Assembly (NCBI RefSeq): GCF_010682105.1
Contig: NZ_JAAGWH010000016.1
Span: 1-51,911, forward strand
Source of the DNA: Modestobacter muralis
GTDB lineage: Bacteria > Actinomycetota > Actinomycetes > Mycobacteriales > Geodermatophilaceae
Length of the DNA stretch: 51,911 bases
Reading direction: 5' to 3'
Every line of letters begins with the position of its first letter. The stretch's first letter is position 1. A program made the position numbers and the translations under genes. Positions 23,975-30,239 of this stretch are shown one piece after another. The notes under the pieces were generated by a model. It worked only from the letters and a program-made list of their open reading frames with translations. It had not been told where the DNA came from and searched no databases.

Positions 23975-24342
23975 GGCGGTAGCTCTCTGCCGGGGGGCTT
24001 CGTGTGCCGGTGCGGTGCGCCAGCGCCTCCGCTGGCCGGTGGTCCCGCGTCCGGTGGTCCGCCCCGTGGCGACCTGGCATCAGCTTGCGTCTCCAAGACG
24101 GGCGCTGACCATCGAGCACTCACCTGGCGTCAGTCCGGCCGGGGCGCGCCGAGCCAGAACAGGACACGCCGACCGGAGCGTCACCCATGCCGCGAGTCGG
24201 CCTGCTGCGAGGTCCGCCAGGTGACCGGCCACAGGCCGGGGGGCTGGCCGACTCAGGCCACGACAGCAGGCTGAGCGGGGAACGCCCAGCTCGGGCGGCT
24301 CAGGGCCAGCGCCTCCTCCCCCGCGCTCGACGCGGCTGGGTG
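23975..24342. other. 368-bp noncoding break in the element operon
   Basis: No convincing gene: candidate frames have poor third-position GC bias and no ribosome-binding site. It holds a hairpin GCCAGCG (24019-24025) / CGCTGGC (24030-24036), then two near-copies of TCCGGTGGTCC just downstream (24040-24060). As the only sizeable gap in an otherwise overlapping operon, it probably carries a promoter for the 75-aa/WhiB half, or a cis-acting site such as a transfer or packaging locus. This is inferred. Confidence 0.4.
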
Positions 24343-25002
24343 TCAGCGGCTCCCGACCACGGCCGCACTCCGGCGGTGCGGCGTCCGGCGGCGGCAGGCC
24401 CGGCAGTCGACGTAGCCGTTCGGCCGGACGTAGACGTTCGGGTGCCCCTCGGTCAGCGGGTGACCCCGGCCGCAGGCGGTCCGTGGCTCGGGCGGACCCG
24501 CAGCGGCCCGCGCCGCGCGCCTTCGCTCCGCGTCCCGCTCGGCCCACCGGGCGACGGCCGCCTCAGCGCAGGTCCGGCACCGGCGCTCAGGGTGACCCCC
24601 ACGGCGCGCGTCGTGGCGCACCAGCACGTTGTCGCCAGCGACGAGGTGACCCCGCTGGCAATAGCCGGTCCGCAGCACCACAGCCGCCGCGCTGCGGCCC
24701 CGCCGGGTGTTCTCCTCGGGCGTCACCGGCTCCAGGTGCGATGGCCGGATGCACCGGCGGTGACGGCACGACGGGCCACCAGGACACGACCGGTCTGCGG
24801 TGTGGCAGGCGTGATCGGTCAGCAGGCCCGGCAGGATCGGCCCCTCCGACAGCTCGTAGGCCAGCCGGTGCGCCCGGACGTACCGGCCGCCCAGGCGGAG
24901 GATCGCGTAACCCTGATCGTTCACCCGGCCCGTCCACAGCAGGCAGCCGGACGGGTCCTCGACAGCGTGCGCGGCCAGCAGCGCGGCCTCAGGACTTGTC
25001 AC
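24343..25002 (-). CDS. HNH endonuclease signature protein
   Basis: 219 residues from GTG 25002, with GGAGG 7 nt upstream and a GTGA overlap with the previous stop. The N-terminal domain is the actinophage/plasmid HNH type: GCLLWTGRVNDQGYAILRLGGRYVRAHRLAYELSEG, then LLTDHACHTADRSC, CIRPSHLEPVTPEENTRRG, that is His-Asn/His-His with zinc-binding Cys. The C-terminal region has two further Cys/His clusters (YCQRGHL, ERRCRTCAEAAVARWAERDAERRR and ACGRGHPLTEGHPNVYVRPNGYVDCRACRRR), which look like zinc knuckles. It probably nicks or cuts DNA in replication, packaging or transfer of the element. Confidence 0.82.
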   Translation of the reverse strand: MTSPEAALLAAHAVEDPSGCLLWTGRVNDQGYAILRLGGRYVRAHRLAYELSEGPILPGLLTDHACHTADRSCPGGPSCRHRRCIRPSHLEPVTPEENTRRGRSAAAVVLRTGYCQRGHLVAGDNVLVRHDARRGGHPERRCRTCAEAAVARWAERDAERRRAARAAAGPPEPRTACGRGHPLTEGHPNVYVRPNGYVDCRACRRRTPHRRSAAVVGSR

Positions 25003-25898
25003 TTCTTCGCCTCCTTCGGCTCGCCGGCCTGGCGAGGGGTGGTCAACGGAAGGGCTGAGTCGGTGCTTGGCATGTGTCGGGGTCCTCTCGGCTGGCCATC
25101 GGTGCATGTCGTGGCTCGAATCGTGGTTTCGGCCCAGGGGGGGCGAGCTGACGGAGCGGCGTCGGGGTCAGGGGGCCGGGGGGTCTGGATTTTCGAGGCC
25201 CCCCTCCCCCTCGCCGGAGCTTGCGCCGGGTGGGTGACGGTCCGGCGCAGCCGCGTGTCCTGCTGCGCGCCCCCGGTTGGCCCGTCGTCGGCGCTGCGCG
25301 GTCCGCCGGTCCACTGGTCTGCTGGTCTGCTGCAAGGCCGACTCGCAGGCTGTCGCGCCGCCGTTGGCGTACTGCGCGGCTGGCATGTGGCGTCCACCAA
25401 GGTGCCGCGCCAGGCCGAGCCCGCGCTGCCGTGCTGCTGCTGCGCGCGTTGCACTTCGCAGACGATGTCGATGCGCCGACTGCGCTTCGGTTGCGTCGCG
25501 TCGTCGTGCGCTGCGCCGTCGCCTTCGGCTGGCCCGTCGTCTGACCTGCCGCCGCCTGCTGCTGCGCTGTCCACGTCGGCCACGGTCTGCCGCTGCTGTG
25601 CACCGCGCTGACCGCGTGCGCTGCGCTGCCCCTGCTGCCTGCGCTGCTGGCCCGGCTGCCCGGCCGCGTCGGCTGGGCTGGTGATGGTGTCCACGCGCTG
25701 ACGTGCTGGCCGTGCGCTGACCTGCTGCCCCTGCTGGCCTGACTGCGGGGAGCGGCGGCCTGCCCCTGCCCCTGCCCTTGGTTGGTGGGTGGTGCTGCCG
25801 GTGGCGGGGGTGGTCACAGGGTCCTCCGATGGCTGCTGACGGGCGGCGGCCCGCGGTCGGGCGCACCGTGCGACGGGGTGGTCGGGCAGCCCGGCCAT
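24999..25898 (-). CDS. Low-complexity Gln/Arg/Ala-rich protein
   Basis: 299 residues from ATG 25898, overlapping the previous stop as TGATG; an alternative GTG at 25817 (272 residues) has GGAGGA upstream. Its stop overlaps the HNH start as GTGA, which argues strongly that this frame is translated, although composition is extreme: long Gln, Arg, Ser, Gly and Ala runs with no recognised domain (for example QQGQRSARGQRGAQQRQTVA). Probably disordered and basic, possibly DNA-binding or condensing. Other frames over this segment are also open because of composition, so the call rests on the coupling. Confidence 0.55.
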   Translation of the reverse strand: MAGLPDHPVARCARPRAAARQQPSEDPVTTPATGSTTHQPRAGAGAGRRSPQSGQQGQQVSARPARQRVDTITSPADAAGQPGQQRRQQGQRSARGQRGAQQRQTVADVDSAAAGGGRSDDGPAEGDGAAHDDATQPKRSRRIDIVCEVQRAQQQHGSAGSAWRGTLVDATCQPRSTPTAARQPASRPCSRPADQWTGGPRSADDGPTGGAQQDTRLRRTVTHPAQAPARGRGASKIQTPRPPDPDAAPSARPPWAETTIRATTCTDGQPRGPRHMPSTDSALPLTTPRQAGEPKEAKK

Positions 25899-26707
25899 CA
25901 GTCGCCCCAGGCGGCCGCGTCGCGGCGGGCGCGTTCGTTGTCATGCCGGTCCCGCTCGCACCCGAGGCAGATGAGCCGCTTGGGGGTGGGGATGGTCCGG
26001 TCGTTGGGGTGCAGCGCGCAGCCTCCCCGGGTGGCCCTGGGGCCAGTGCCGGGTTCGGGGCTGGCCTGCTGCGGCTGCGGACCCGTCCCGCCGGTCACGT
26101 TGTGGTCAGCCTGCCCAACACCGTCCTGTCGGACGGCGCGCGGAAGAGCATTTGGATCTTCATCGGCGGTGGCCGCGTCAGGCTGCTGCGCGGCGGACCG
26201 GCGGGCTGTCGCAGTGCCCGCGTCTTGGTTGTTCAGTACTGCGCGCGCGTCGTATGGCGGACACCCTCTGTCCGCCTGGACGGTGGGTGAACCCGCAGGT
26301 TCAGGCGGACAGGGGGTGTCCGCCTTAGGCGGCTGGAAAGTGTCCGCCTGAACCTTGGGTTCAGGCGGACACCCCTTGTCCGCCTGGTCTGCCACGACCT
26401 GCGCCCGGTACTGCGTCACCTGACCGTTGATGCCGCCCCCGGTGCGGGCCAGCCACCCTCGGTCCACCGCGTCCTGGATGCGCCTGCGGAGCGCCCGGTC
26501 ACTGACCGCGAAGGCTGCGGCGGTCTCGGCCTGCGGCTGCCGCCAGTAGCCCCGCTCGTCCATCAGGTGACGACCCTGACCATCGGTGGCCGTGGCCATG
26601 TACAGCAGCAGTACGCGCACGCTGTCCGAGATGGTCTTGGTGCGGGTGACCCGCACGCGCCAGGCGTCGCGGACGGACTGCTTTCTGCGCGGCTGCGGCC
26701 CGGCCAC
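25898..26707 (-). CDS. Winged-helix replication-initiator-like protein with internal palindromes
   Basis: 269 residues from GTG 26707, coupled to the upstream gene (TAGTG). The N-terminal 100 residues (RVTRTKTISDSVRVLLLYMATATDGQG..., ETAAAFAVSDRALRRRIQDAVDRGWLARTGGG) form a winged helix like plasmid and phage replication or partition initiators. A middle linker repeats ADxGCPPEP-type peptides. These are encoded by the 21-bp palindromes at 26256-26384. The C-terminus (GCALHPNDRTIPTPKRLICLGCERDRH) is a Cys/His cluster resembling a zinc finger. Likely role: binds the internal repeats and starts element replication. No helicase or polymerase domain is present, so host enzymes would be recruited. 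Confidence 0.65.
   Translation of the reverse strand: MAGPQPRRKQSVRDAWRVRVTRTKTISDSVRVLLLYMATATDGQGRHLMDERGYWRQPQAETAAAFAVSDRALRRRIQDAVDRGWLARTGGGINGQVTQYRAQVVADQADKGCPPEPKVQADTFQPPKADTPCPPEPAGSPTVQADRGCPPYDARAVLNNQDAGTATARRSAAQQPDAATADEDPNALPRAVRQDGVGQADHNVTGGTGPQPQQASPEPGTGPRATRGGCALHPNDRTIPTPKRLICLGCERDRHDNERARRDAAAWGD
26256..26384. repeat. Iteron-like cluster: three 21-bp palindromes plus a 31-bp palindrome
   Basis: The unit GGCGGACA-N5-TGTCCGCC occurs at 26256-26276, 26304-26324 and 26364-26384. An extra TGTCCGCC half-site at 26341 makes, with the following GGCGGACA, a 31-bp inverted repeat (26341-26371, arms TGTCCGCCTGAACC with a TTG centre). GAACCCGCAGGTTC (26289-26302) forms another palindrome. 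It lies inside the initiator-like gene, where several plasmids keep their origin. Confidence 0.85.
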
Positions 26708-27111
26708 TACCCGCCATCCTGGTCCAGTGCGCCGACCACGACCCGCTCAGCGGCTCCGGTGGCGATGCCGGCCACGGCAGCAGCGGCGGACAGGGCGGTG
26801 ACCACATGCCTGCGAGGCAGCCGCCCGGCGGACACGTGACCGGCCAGCGCGGCGGCCTGATCGGACAGGTCAGCCAGCGCCAGCAGCCGCCGGGCGGGGG
26901 CGCGTTCGGCAGCCACGGCGGACACGGCGGCCATCAGGTCGAGAGCGGCATCGGTCTCGTCCTGCGGGTTGCGCATGACGGGGCACCCGCCCGGTGCGCC
27001 GGTACGATGGACGCCACGGACCCCCCGTGACTTCCTGGCGGTGGTGGCGGCGGTCTCGGTGTTGGTGGTGGCGGCTCGGCCCTTGGCGGGTGCCGGGCCG
27101 CTCCCGTTCAC
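26707..27111 (-). CDS. Hypothetical protein (up to 134 aa)
   Basis: Open from GTG 27111, which overlaps the upstream stop (GTGA), to TAG 26707. The N-terminal 45 residues are Thr/Ala/Arg-rich and possibly disordered. The C-terminal part (DALDLMAAVSAVAAERAPARRLLALADLSDQAAALAGHVSAGRLPRRHVVTALSAAAAVAG in outline) is helical. An internal ATG (MRNPQDETDAAL) is an alternative start. No domain recognised. Confidence 0.5.
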   Translation of the reverse strand: MNGSGPAPAKGRAATTNTETAATTARKSRGVRGVHRTGAPGGCPVMRNPQDETDAALDLMAAVSAVAAERAPARRLLALADLSDQAAALAGHVSAGRLPRRHVVTALSAAAAVAGIATGAAERVVVGALDQDGG

Positions 27112-27347
27112 GGGGTCCTGCCCGGCAGGACCACGACGCGGCCGTCGGCGTGCTGTCGCAGCATCTGGCGAGCCAGCAGCGCCTCGACGGACGCGGCCAC
27201 CACCTCGGGCGGCAGGCAGGTGCAGGCGGCCACGCGCGGCAGGTCCAGCCGGGCACCGCTGCGGGCACGCAGCACGGTCCGCAGGTGGCCCAGGACCAGC
27301 CGCTCGCTCACACTCAGCCCCGTTGGCACCGGGCGGGGGCGGATCAC
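27108..27347 (-). CDS. Small winged-helix-like protein (79 aa)
   Basis: 79 residues from GTG 27347, overlapping the previous gene (GTGA). LSVSERLVLGHLRTVLRARSGARLDLPRVAACTCLPPEVVAASVEALLARQMLRQHADGRVVVLPG reads as a winged helix: helix, helix, turn, recognition helix, then a beta wing ending in VVVLPG. It may be a regulator or an accessory replication protein of the element. Length and context fit; the specific family is unknown. Confidence 0.6.
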   Translation of the reverse strand: MIRPRPVPTGLSVSERLVLGHLRTVLRARSGARLDLPRVAACTCLPPEVVAASVEALLARQMLRQHADGRVVVLPGRTP

Positions 27348-27574
27348 CGCTGGCCGCCGGTCAGCCTGGCGGCCAGGTCCCGTCGCTGCTCCTCGGACAG
27401 CAGGCCCGCATCAAGGGCGTCCTGCACGTCGTAGGTCAGCAGGGCGTGACGAAGCGCCTGCCTGGCCGCGTGGGCAGCTTCAGGCCCCCGGTAGCGCGCC
27501 GCCACTGCGACGGCGGAGTGCAGCCGCCGGACCTCGTGGTCACGGCTGGCCTGGTCGATGATGCTGCTGGTCAC
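27344..27574 (-). CDS. Small helical hypothetical protein (76 aa)
   Basis: 76 residues from GTG 27574, with GAGGGTC upstream. First gene of the long minus-strand element operon. Helical: DQASRDHEVRRLHSAVAVAARYRGPEAAHAARQALRHALLTYDVQDALDAGLLSEEQRRDLAARL. No recognised domain. About 200 bp of upstream noncoding sequence probably contains the operon promoter. Confidence 0.55.
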   Translation of the reverse strand: MTSSIIDQASRDHEVRRLHSAVAVAARYRGPEAAHAARQALRHALLTYDVQDALDAGLLSEEQRRDLAARLTGGQR

Positions 27575-27772
27575 AGGGACCCTCTCTCGAACAACAGCGG
27601 TGGTCGCCCACCTGTGCGGCGCGCGCTGCCGGGGTGGCTGCGCGCTGCCGGGTCCGTGGTGGGGGCCGTTGCTGAGGTCCGGGGGTGTCCCCGTCCAACA
27701 CCTAGGACGCTACCCGCGCGCCGGGCGCGGGTCCCCCGACCACTGACGACACGTGAGTGCAGTTAGCAGAGG

Positions 27773-27937
27773 TCAGGAAGTCGCCGGCTCGGTCTTAGGC
27801 CACCAGTCCGCCGGGGCAGACGCGGGCACCAGCACCACCACCGGGGGCGGCGGGGCCGACTCGACCCACGAGACGGCACCGAGGACGGGCACCGGCAGCC
27901 CGCTGGCCAGCCCCGGCGGCACGGACACGGCCGTCAC
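27773..27937 (-). CDS. Small ORF coupled to the excisionase (54 aa)
   Basis: A 54-residue frame from GTG 27937 (GTGA overlap with the excisionase stop) to TGA 27773. The product is proline- and valine-rich (for example VSWVESAPPPPVVVLVP). It has no recognised domain and may be disordered. The same 4-nt coupling as the other element genes is the main evidence. Third positions are strongly G/C. Confidence 0.45.
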   Translation of the reverse strand: MTAVSVPPGLASGLPVPVLGAVSWVESAPPPPVVVLVPASAPADWWPKTEPATS

Positions 27938-28215
27938 CGCTGGACCCGCTTCCGGGGCATAGGCCGGGAGCCGATCTCGGCGGCGCGCTGGCGGCGCTGG
28001 TCTACCGGGTCCGCCTCGGTCTGCGCGGCGATCCAGGCGTCCACGTCGGCGCGCCGGTAGCGGACCTGCGCGCCCACCTTCAAGGCCCTAGGGCCACGCC
28101 CGGCGGTGCGCCAGTTGCGCAGGGTGCCGGGCGACATGACGAGGATCAAAGCGACGTCCTCGGTGGTCAGCAGCCGGTCGGGCTGCGGCGCGCTGGTGCT
28201 GCTGCTGTTCGTCAT
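27934..28215 (-). CDS. Excisionase-like HTH protein (Xis)
   Basis: 93 residues from ATG 28215, with GGAGGA 7 nt upstream, which decides this start over longer ones. RLLTTEDVALILVMSPGTLRNWRTAGRGPRALKVGAQVRYRRADVDAWIAAQ (about residues 15-66) is the classic excisionase/HTH_17 winged helix: L-T--EVA--L-vs--TL-nWR--G-GP---k-G--vRYr--DvdaWi. The basic tail (RQRAAEIGSRPMPRKRVQR) suits DNA bending. It should direct excision with the integrase. Divergent from the XRE repressor and integrase, unlike the more usual xis-int operon. Confidence 0.85.
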   Translation of the reverse strand: MTNSSSTSAPQPDRLLTTEDVALILVMSPGTLRNWRTAGRGPRALKVGAQVRYRRADVDAWIAAQTEADPVDQRRQRAAEIGSRPMPRKRVQR

Positions 28216-28401
28216 CGCGGGGTCCTCCGCGCGGCTCGGGCCGCGCCGTGAGTCCAGCAGCGGCGTGGCCCCCGGAACGGGTGGCGACGGCTGCCGCTGC
28301 ACGGTCCACCGTACGTCAGCCATGAGCTAACGTTATGAATCGTGACACGCCCGGCGTATGGTCGGTGGCGGCATGACCCACCACCACACAGGGAGCCAGC
28401 G
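28216..28401. promoter_or_regulatory. Divergent control region between xis and repressor/integrase
   Basis: 186 bp between the divergent excisionase and XRE starts. The segment 28321-28365 is the most AT-rich in the element right end and has the palindrome TAACGTTA (28328-28335). This is the natural operator for the XRE protein and the place for back-to-back promoters, a lysogeny-style switch. Exact -35/-10 boxes are not clear. Confidence 0.5.
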
Positions 28402-28887
28402 ATGGCGCTGCGGCACCAGGAAGACCCCGGCACCGCGCCGGACCGCATGGCGGACAACTTCGAGCGGCTGATCGTGGAGCGCTGCCGCGAGGTCCGTACC
28501 GCCCGGCGGCTGTCCCAGGTCGCCCTCGCGACCGAGATGGCTCGGCGCGGCTTCCCCGCCTGGTCACAGGCCACGGTCAGCAACACCGAGGCCGGGACCC
28601 GGCCCCTGCGGCTGGCAGAGCTGGCCGGGCTGGCGGACGTGCTGGACGTACCGCTGGCGTCCCTGCTGGACGGGCCGGCGACCGGCGACCCGGCGGCGGC
28701 CCAGGCGGCGGCCGAGGGCGCACTGGCGGACGCCGCAGCAGCGGACCAGGCGGCGCGGGACGCGCTGCGGGCGGCCGAGGTGGCTGCGGCGGACGCGGCC
28801 CGGCGGCTGGCGCTGGCGCGGGCGAACCTCACCAGGCTGCGGGCGCGGCAGCAGACCAGCACCACAAGCACCGGCCGGGAGGGCTGA
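28402..28887 (+). CDS. XRE-family transcriptional regulator (element repressor)
   Basis: 161 residues from ATG 28402, with GGGAG upstream. HTH: LIVERCREVRTARRLSQVALATEMARRGFPAWSQATVSNTEAGTRPLRLAELAGLADVLDVPLASLLD, a canonical XRE domain. The C-terminal 75 residues are an Ala-rich charged helix, likely a coiled coil for oligomerisation. It is separated from the integrase by only 3 nt, so the two are co-transcribed. The expected role is repression of xis and the minus-strand operon. No peptidase domain, so induction is not by LexA-like self-cleavage. Confidence 0.85.
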   Translation: MALRHQEDPGTAPDRMADNFERLIVERCREVRTARRLSQVALATEMARRGFPAWSQATVSNTEAGTRPLRLAELAGLADVLDVPLASLLDGPATGDPAAAQAAAEGALADAAAADQAARDALRAAEVAAADAARRLALARANLTRLRARQQTSTTSTGREG

Positions 28888-28890
28888 GCG

Positions 28891-30048
28891 ATGGCAGACG
28901 CCAGTCTCAAACGGCAGCCGAACGGCCGGTACCGGGCGCGGTACCGGGACGCGGACGGACAGCAGCACGAGCGCCGCTTCGCAGTGAAGGCCGAAGGCCA
29001 GTTGTGGCTCGACGAGCAGGCGGCGGCCGTGGTGACCGGCACCCATGTGGACCCACGCGCCGGGCGCGTCACCTTCCGCGAGCACGCTGAGGACTGGCGG
29101 CTGCGGCAGCACCACCGGCCCGCGACGCAGGCCCGGGTGGAGACGATGCTGCGGCTGCACGTCTACCCGACCTTCGGTGACCGGCCGCTGTCCGCGATCC
29201 GGCCCAGCCACATCGAGGCGTGGTCGAAGCGACTCGCGGACAGCCTGGCCCCGGCCACAGTGCGCGGGCTGCACCGCTACCTCAGCGGCATCCTCCAGGC
29301 GGCGGTGCGGGACCGGCTGCTGGCGTCCAGCCCGATGGACGGGGTGCGGCAGCCGAAGCGCGAGACGAAGCGCGGGGTGGTGCCGCTGTCCGTAGAGGAG
29401 GTGCTGCGGCTGGCTGACGCCGTACCGGACCGGTGGCGCGCGGCGGTCCTGCTGGCCGCCGGGACGGGGATGCGACAGGGCGAGGTCTTCGGGCTGACCG
29501 TGGACCGCGTCGACTGGCTGCGCAGGACGGTCCGCGTGGACCGGCAGCTCGTCCTCGTGCCCGGTGCGCCCCCGACCCTGGCCGAGCCGAAGACCGAGGC
29601 CAGCGTGCGAACGATCCCGCTGCCGCAGGTGGTGGTGGACGCGCTGGCCGCCCACCTGGCGGCGCACCCGGCGGGGCCAGACGGCTTCGTCTTCACCAGT
29701 CCCGAGGGACAGCCGCAGCGCCGCACGGCCTTCAGCGCGCGGGTGTGGCGGCCCGCTGTGCGGACGGCCGGGCTGGACCAGTACGACGACGGCCAGGGCG
29801 CGACCTTCCACGACCTGCGGCACCACTACGCCAGCCTGCTGATCCGCTTCGGGGAGTCCGTGAAGACGGTGCAGGCCCGCCTCGGTCACGCCAGCGCGGC
29901 CGAGACGCTGGACACCTACAGCCACCTGTGGCCGGACAGCGATGACCGGACGCGGGACGCGGTGGACAGCGCCCTCGGGGCGGCCGTCCAGGGCAGCGGC
30001 CAGAGCACCACCGGCCCAGCGGCGGGCGGGCTGTCCGTAGCCCGCTGA
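28891..30048 (+). CDS. int: Tyrosine recombinase/integrase
   Basis: 385 residues. It has an N-terminal arm-type DNA-binding domain (RRQPNGRYRARYRD-like AP2 fold: LKRQPNGRYRARYRDADGQQ, then RRFAVKAEGQLWLDEQ), a SAM-like core-binding domain (VTFREHAEDWRLRQHHRPATQARVETMLRLHVYP) and the catalytic domain. Catalytic residues: Arg in GTGMRQGEVFGL, Lys region, His-x-x-Arg in FHDLRHHYAS, His in LGHAS and Tyr in TYSHLW. All are intact, so the enzyme should be active. It ends 160 bp from the right att site. Target: 3' end of rnpB. Confidence 0.95.
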   Translation: MADASLKRQPNGRYRARYRDADGQQHERRFAVKAEGQLWLDEQAAAVVTGTHVDPRAGRVTFREHAEDWRLRQHHRPATQARVETMLRLHVYPTFGDRPLSAIRPSHIEAWSKRLADSLAPATVRGLHRYLSGILQAAVRDRLLASSPMDGVRQPKRETKRGVVPLSVEEVLRLADAVPDRWRAAVLLAAGTGMRQGEVFGLTVDRVDWLRRTVRVDRQLVLVPGAPPTLAEPKTEASVRTIPLPQVVVDALAAHLAAHPAGPDGFVFTSPEGQPQRRTAFSARVWRPAVRTAGLDQYDDGQGATFHDLRHHYASLLIRFGESVKTVQARLGHASAAETLDTYSHLWPDSDDRTRDAVDSALGAAVQGSGQSTTGPAAGGLSVAR

Positions 30049-30063
30049 CCCTGGCCTGACACC

Positions 30064-30098
30064 GGCCCCGGCACCCCTCCCCAGGGGGGCCGGGGCCG
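30064..30098 (+). terminator. Hairpin after the integrase gene
   Basis: GGCCCCGGC and CCCCT pair with AGGGG and GGCCGGGGCC around a short C-rich loop. It lies 16 bp past the integrase stop. Confidence 0.6.
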
Positions 30099-30131
30099 CC
30101 TGCTGTCCGGGGTCCGACGCCTGCTGCGCCC

Positions 30132-30169
30132 GTGGGCAGTCGGGGGCGCGAGTGGGCAGCTTGTGGGCA
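30132..30169. repeat. Right-end GTGGGCA repeats
   Basis: Three direct copies of GTGGGCA at 30132-30138, 30152-30158 and 30163-30169, 39-76 bp inside the right att core. They match the left-end set in sequence and orientation; candidate integrase arm sites (inferred). Confidence 0.55.
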
Positions 30170-30207
30170 GCACCGCACCCCGCCAGGCGAACGTGCTGCT
30201 CAGCGGG

Positions 30208-30239
30208 GGGCGACGGACGAGTCGGCCTGTACGCCGGGT
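30208..30239. repeat. attR: 32-bp direct repeat within the rnpB 3' end
   Basis: Identical to 19670-19701. It contains the 3' strand of the RNase P RNA terminal helix P1 and the adjacent conserved ACAGAACCCGGCGTACAGG-type element (on the minus strand). This copy keeps the functional rnpB 3' end after integration. Confidence 0.92.

Larger units (their letters stand above)
19670..30239. mobile_element. 10.5-kb integrative element inserted at the 3' end of rnpB
   Basis: Bounded by perfect 32-bp direct repeats 10,538 bp apart. A tyrosine integrase lies just inside the right end and reads towards it. The contents are small, tightly overlapping genes of mobile-element type: excisionase, XRE repressor, WhiB-like, HNH endonuclease, replication-initiator-like protein with internal palindromes, and a defence-type TIGR02391 protein. 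No FtsK/TraB-type translocase, relaxase, capsid, terminase or tail gene is recognisable. It therefore resembles a phage satellite or a reduced actinobacterial integrative element rather than a full AICE or prophage. The right-hand att copy keeps the rnpB 3' end intact. Confidence 0.92.

Noticed and set aside
24080-24547. Minus-strand frame through the 368-bp gap
   Set aside because: Third positions show little G/C bias and there is no start with a ribosome-binding site; treated as noncoding.
24187-25611. 474-residue plus-strand frame across the HNH and low-complexity genes
   Set aside because: No recognisable domain, no ribosome-binding site, and the minus strand has coupled genes with a clear HNH domain.
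25200-25760. Runs of GCTGC/CTGCTG as a CRISPR or microsatellite
   Set aside because: No regular spacing or unique spacers; explained by Gln/Ala codon runs of the low-complexity protein.
19670-30239. Calling the element a complete AICE or prophage
   Set aside because: No FtsK/TraB-type translocase, relaxase, terminase, capsid or tail proteins could be recognised among its genes.
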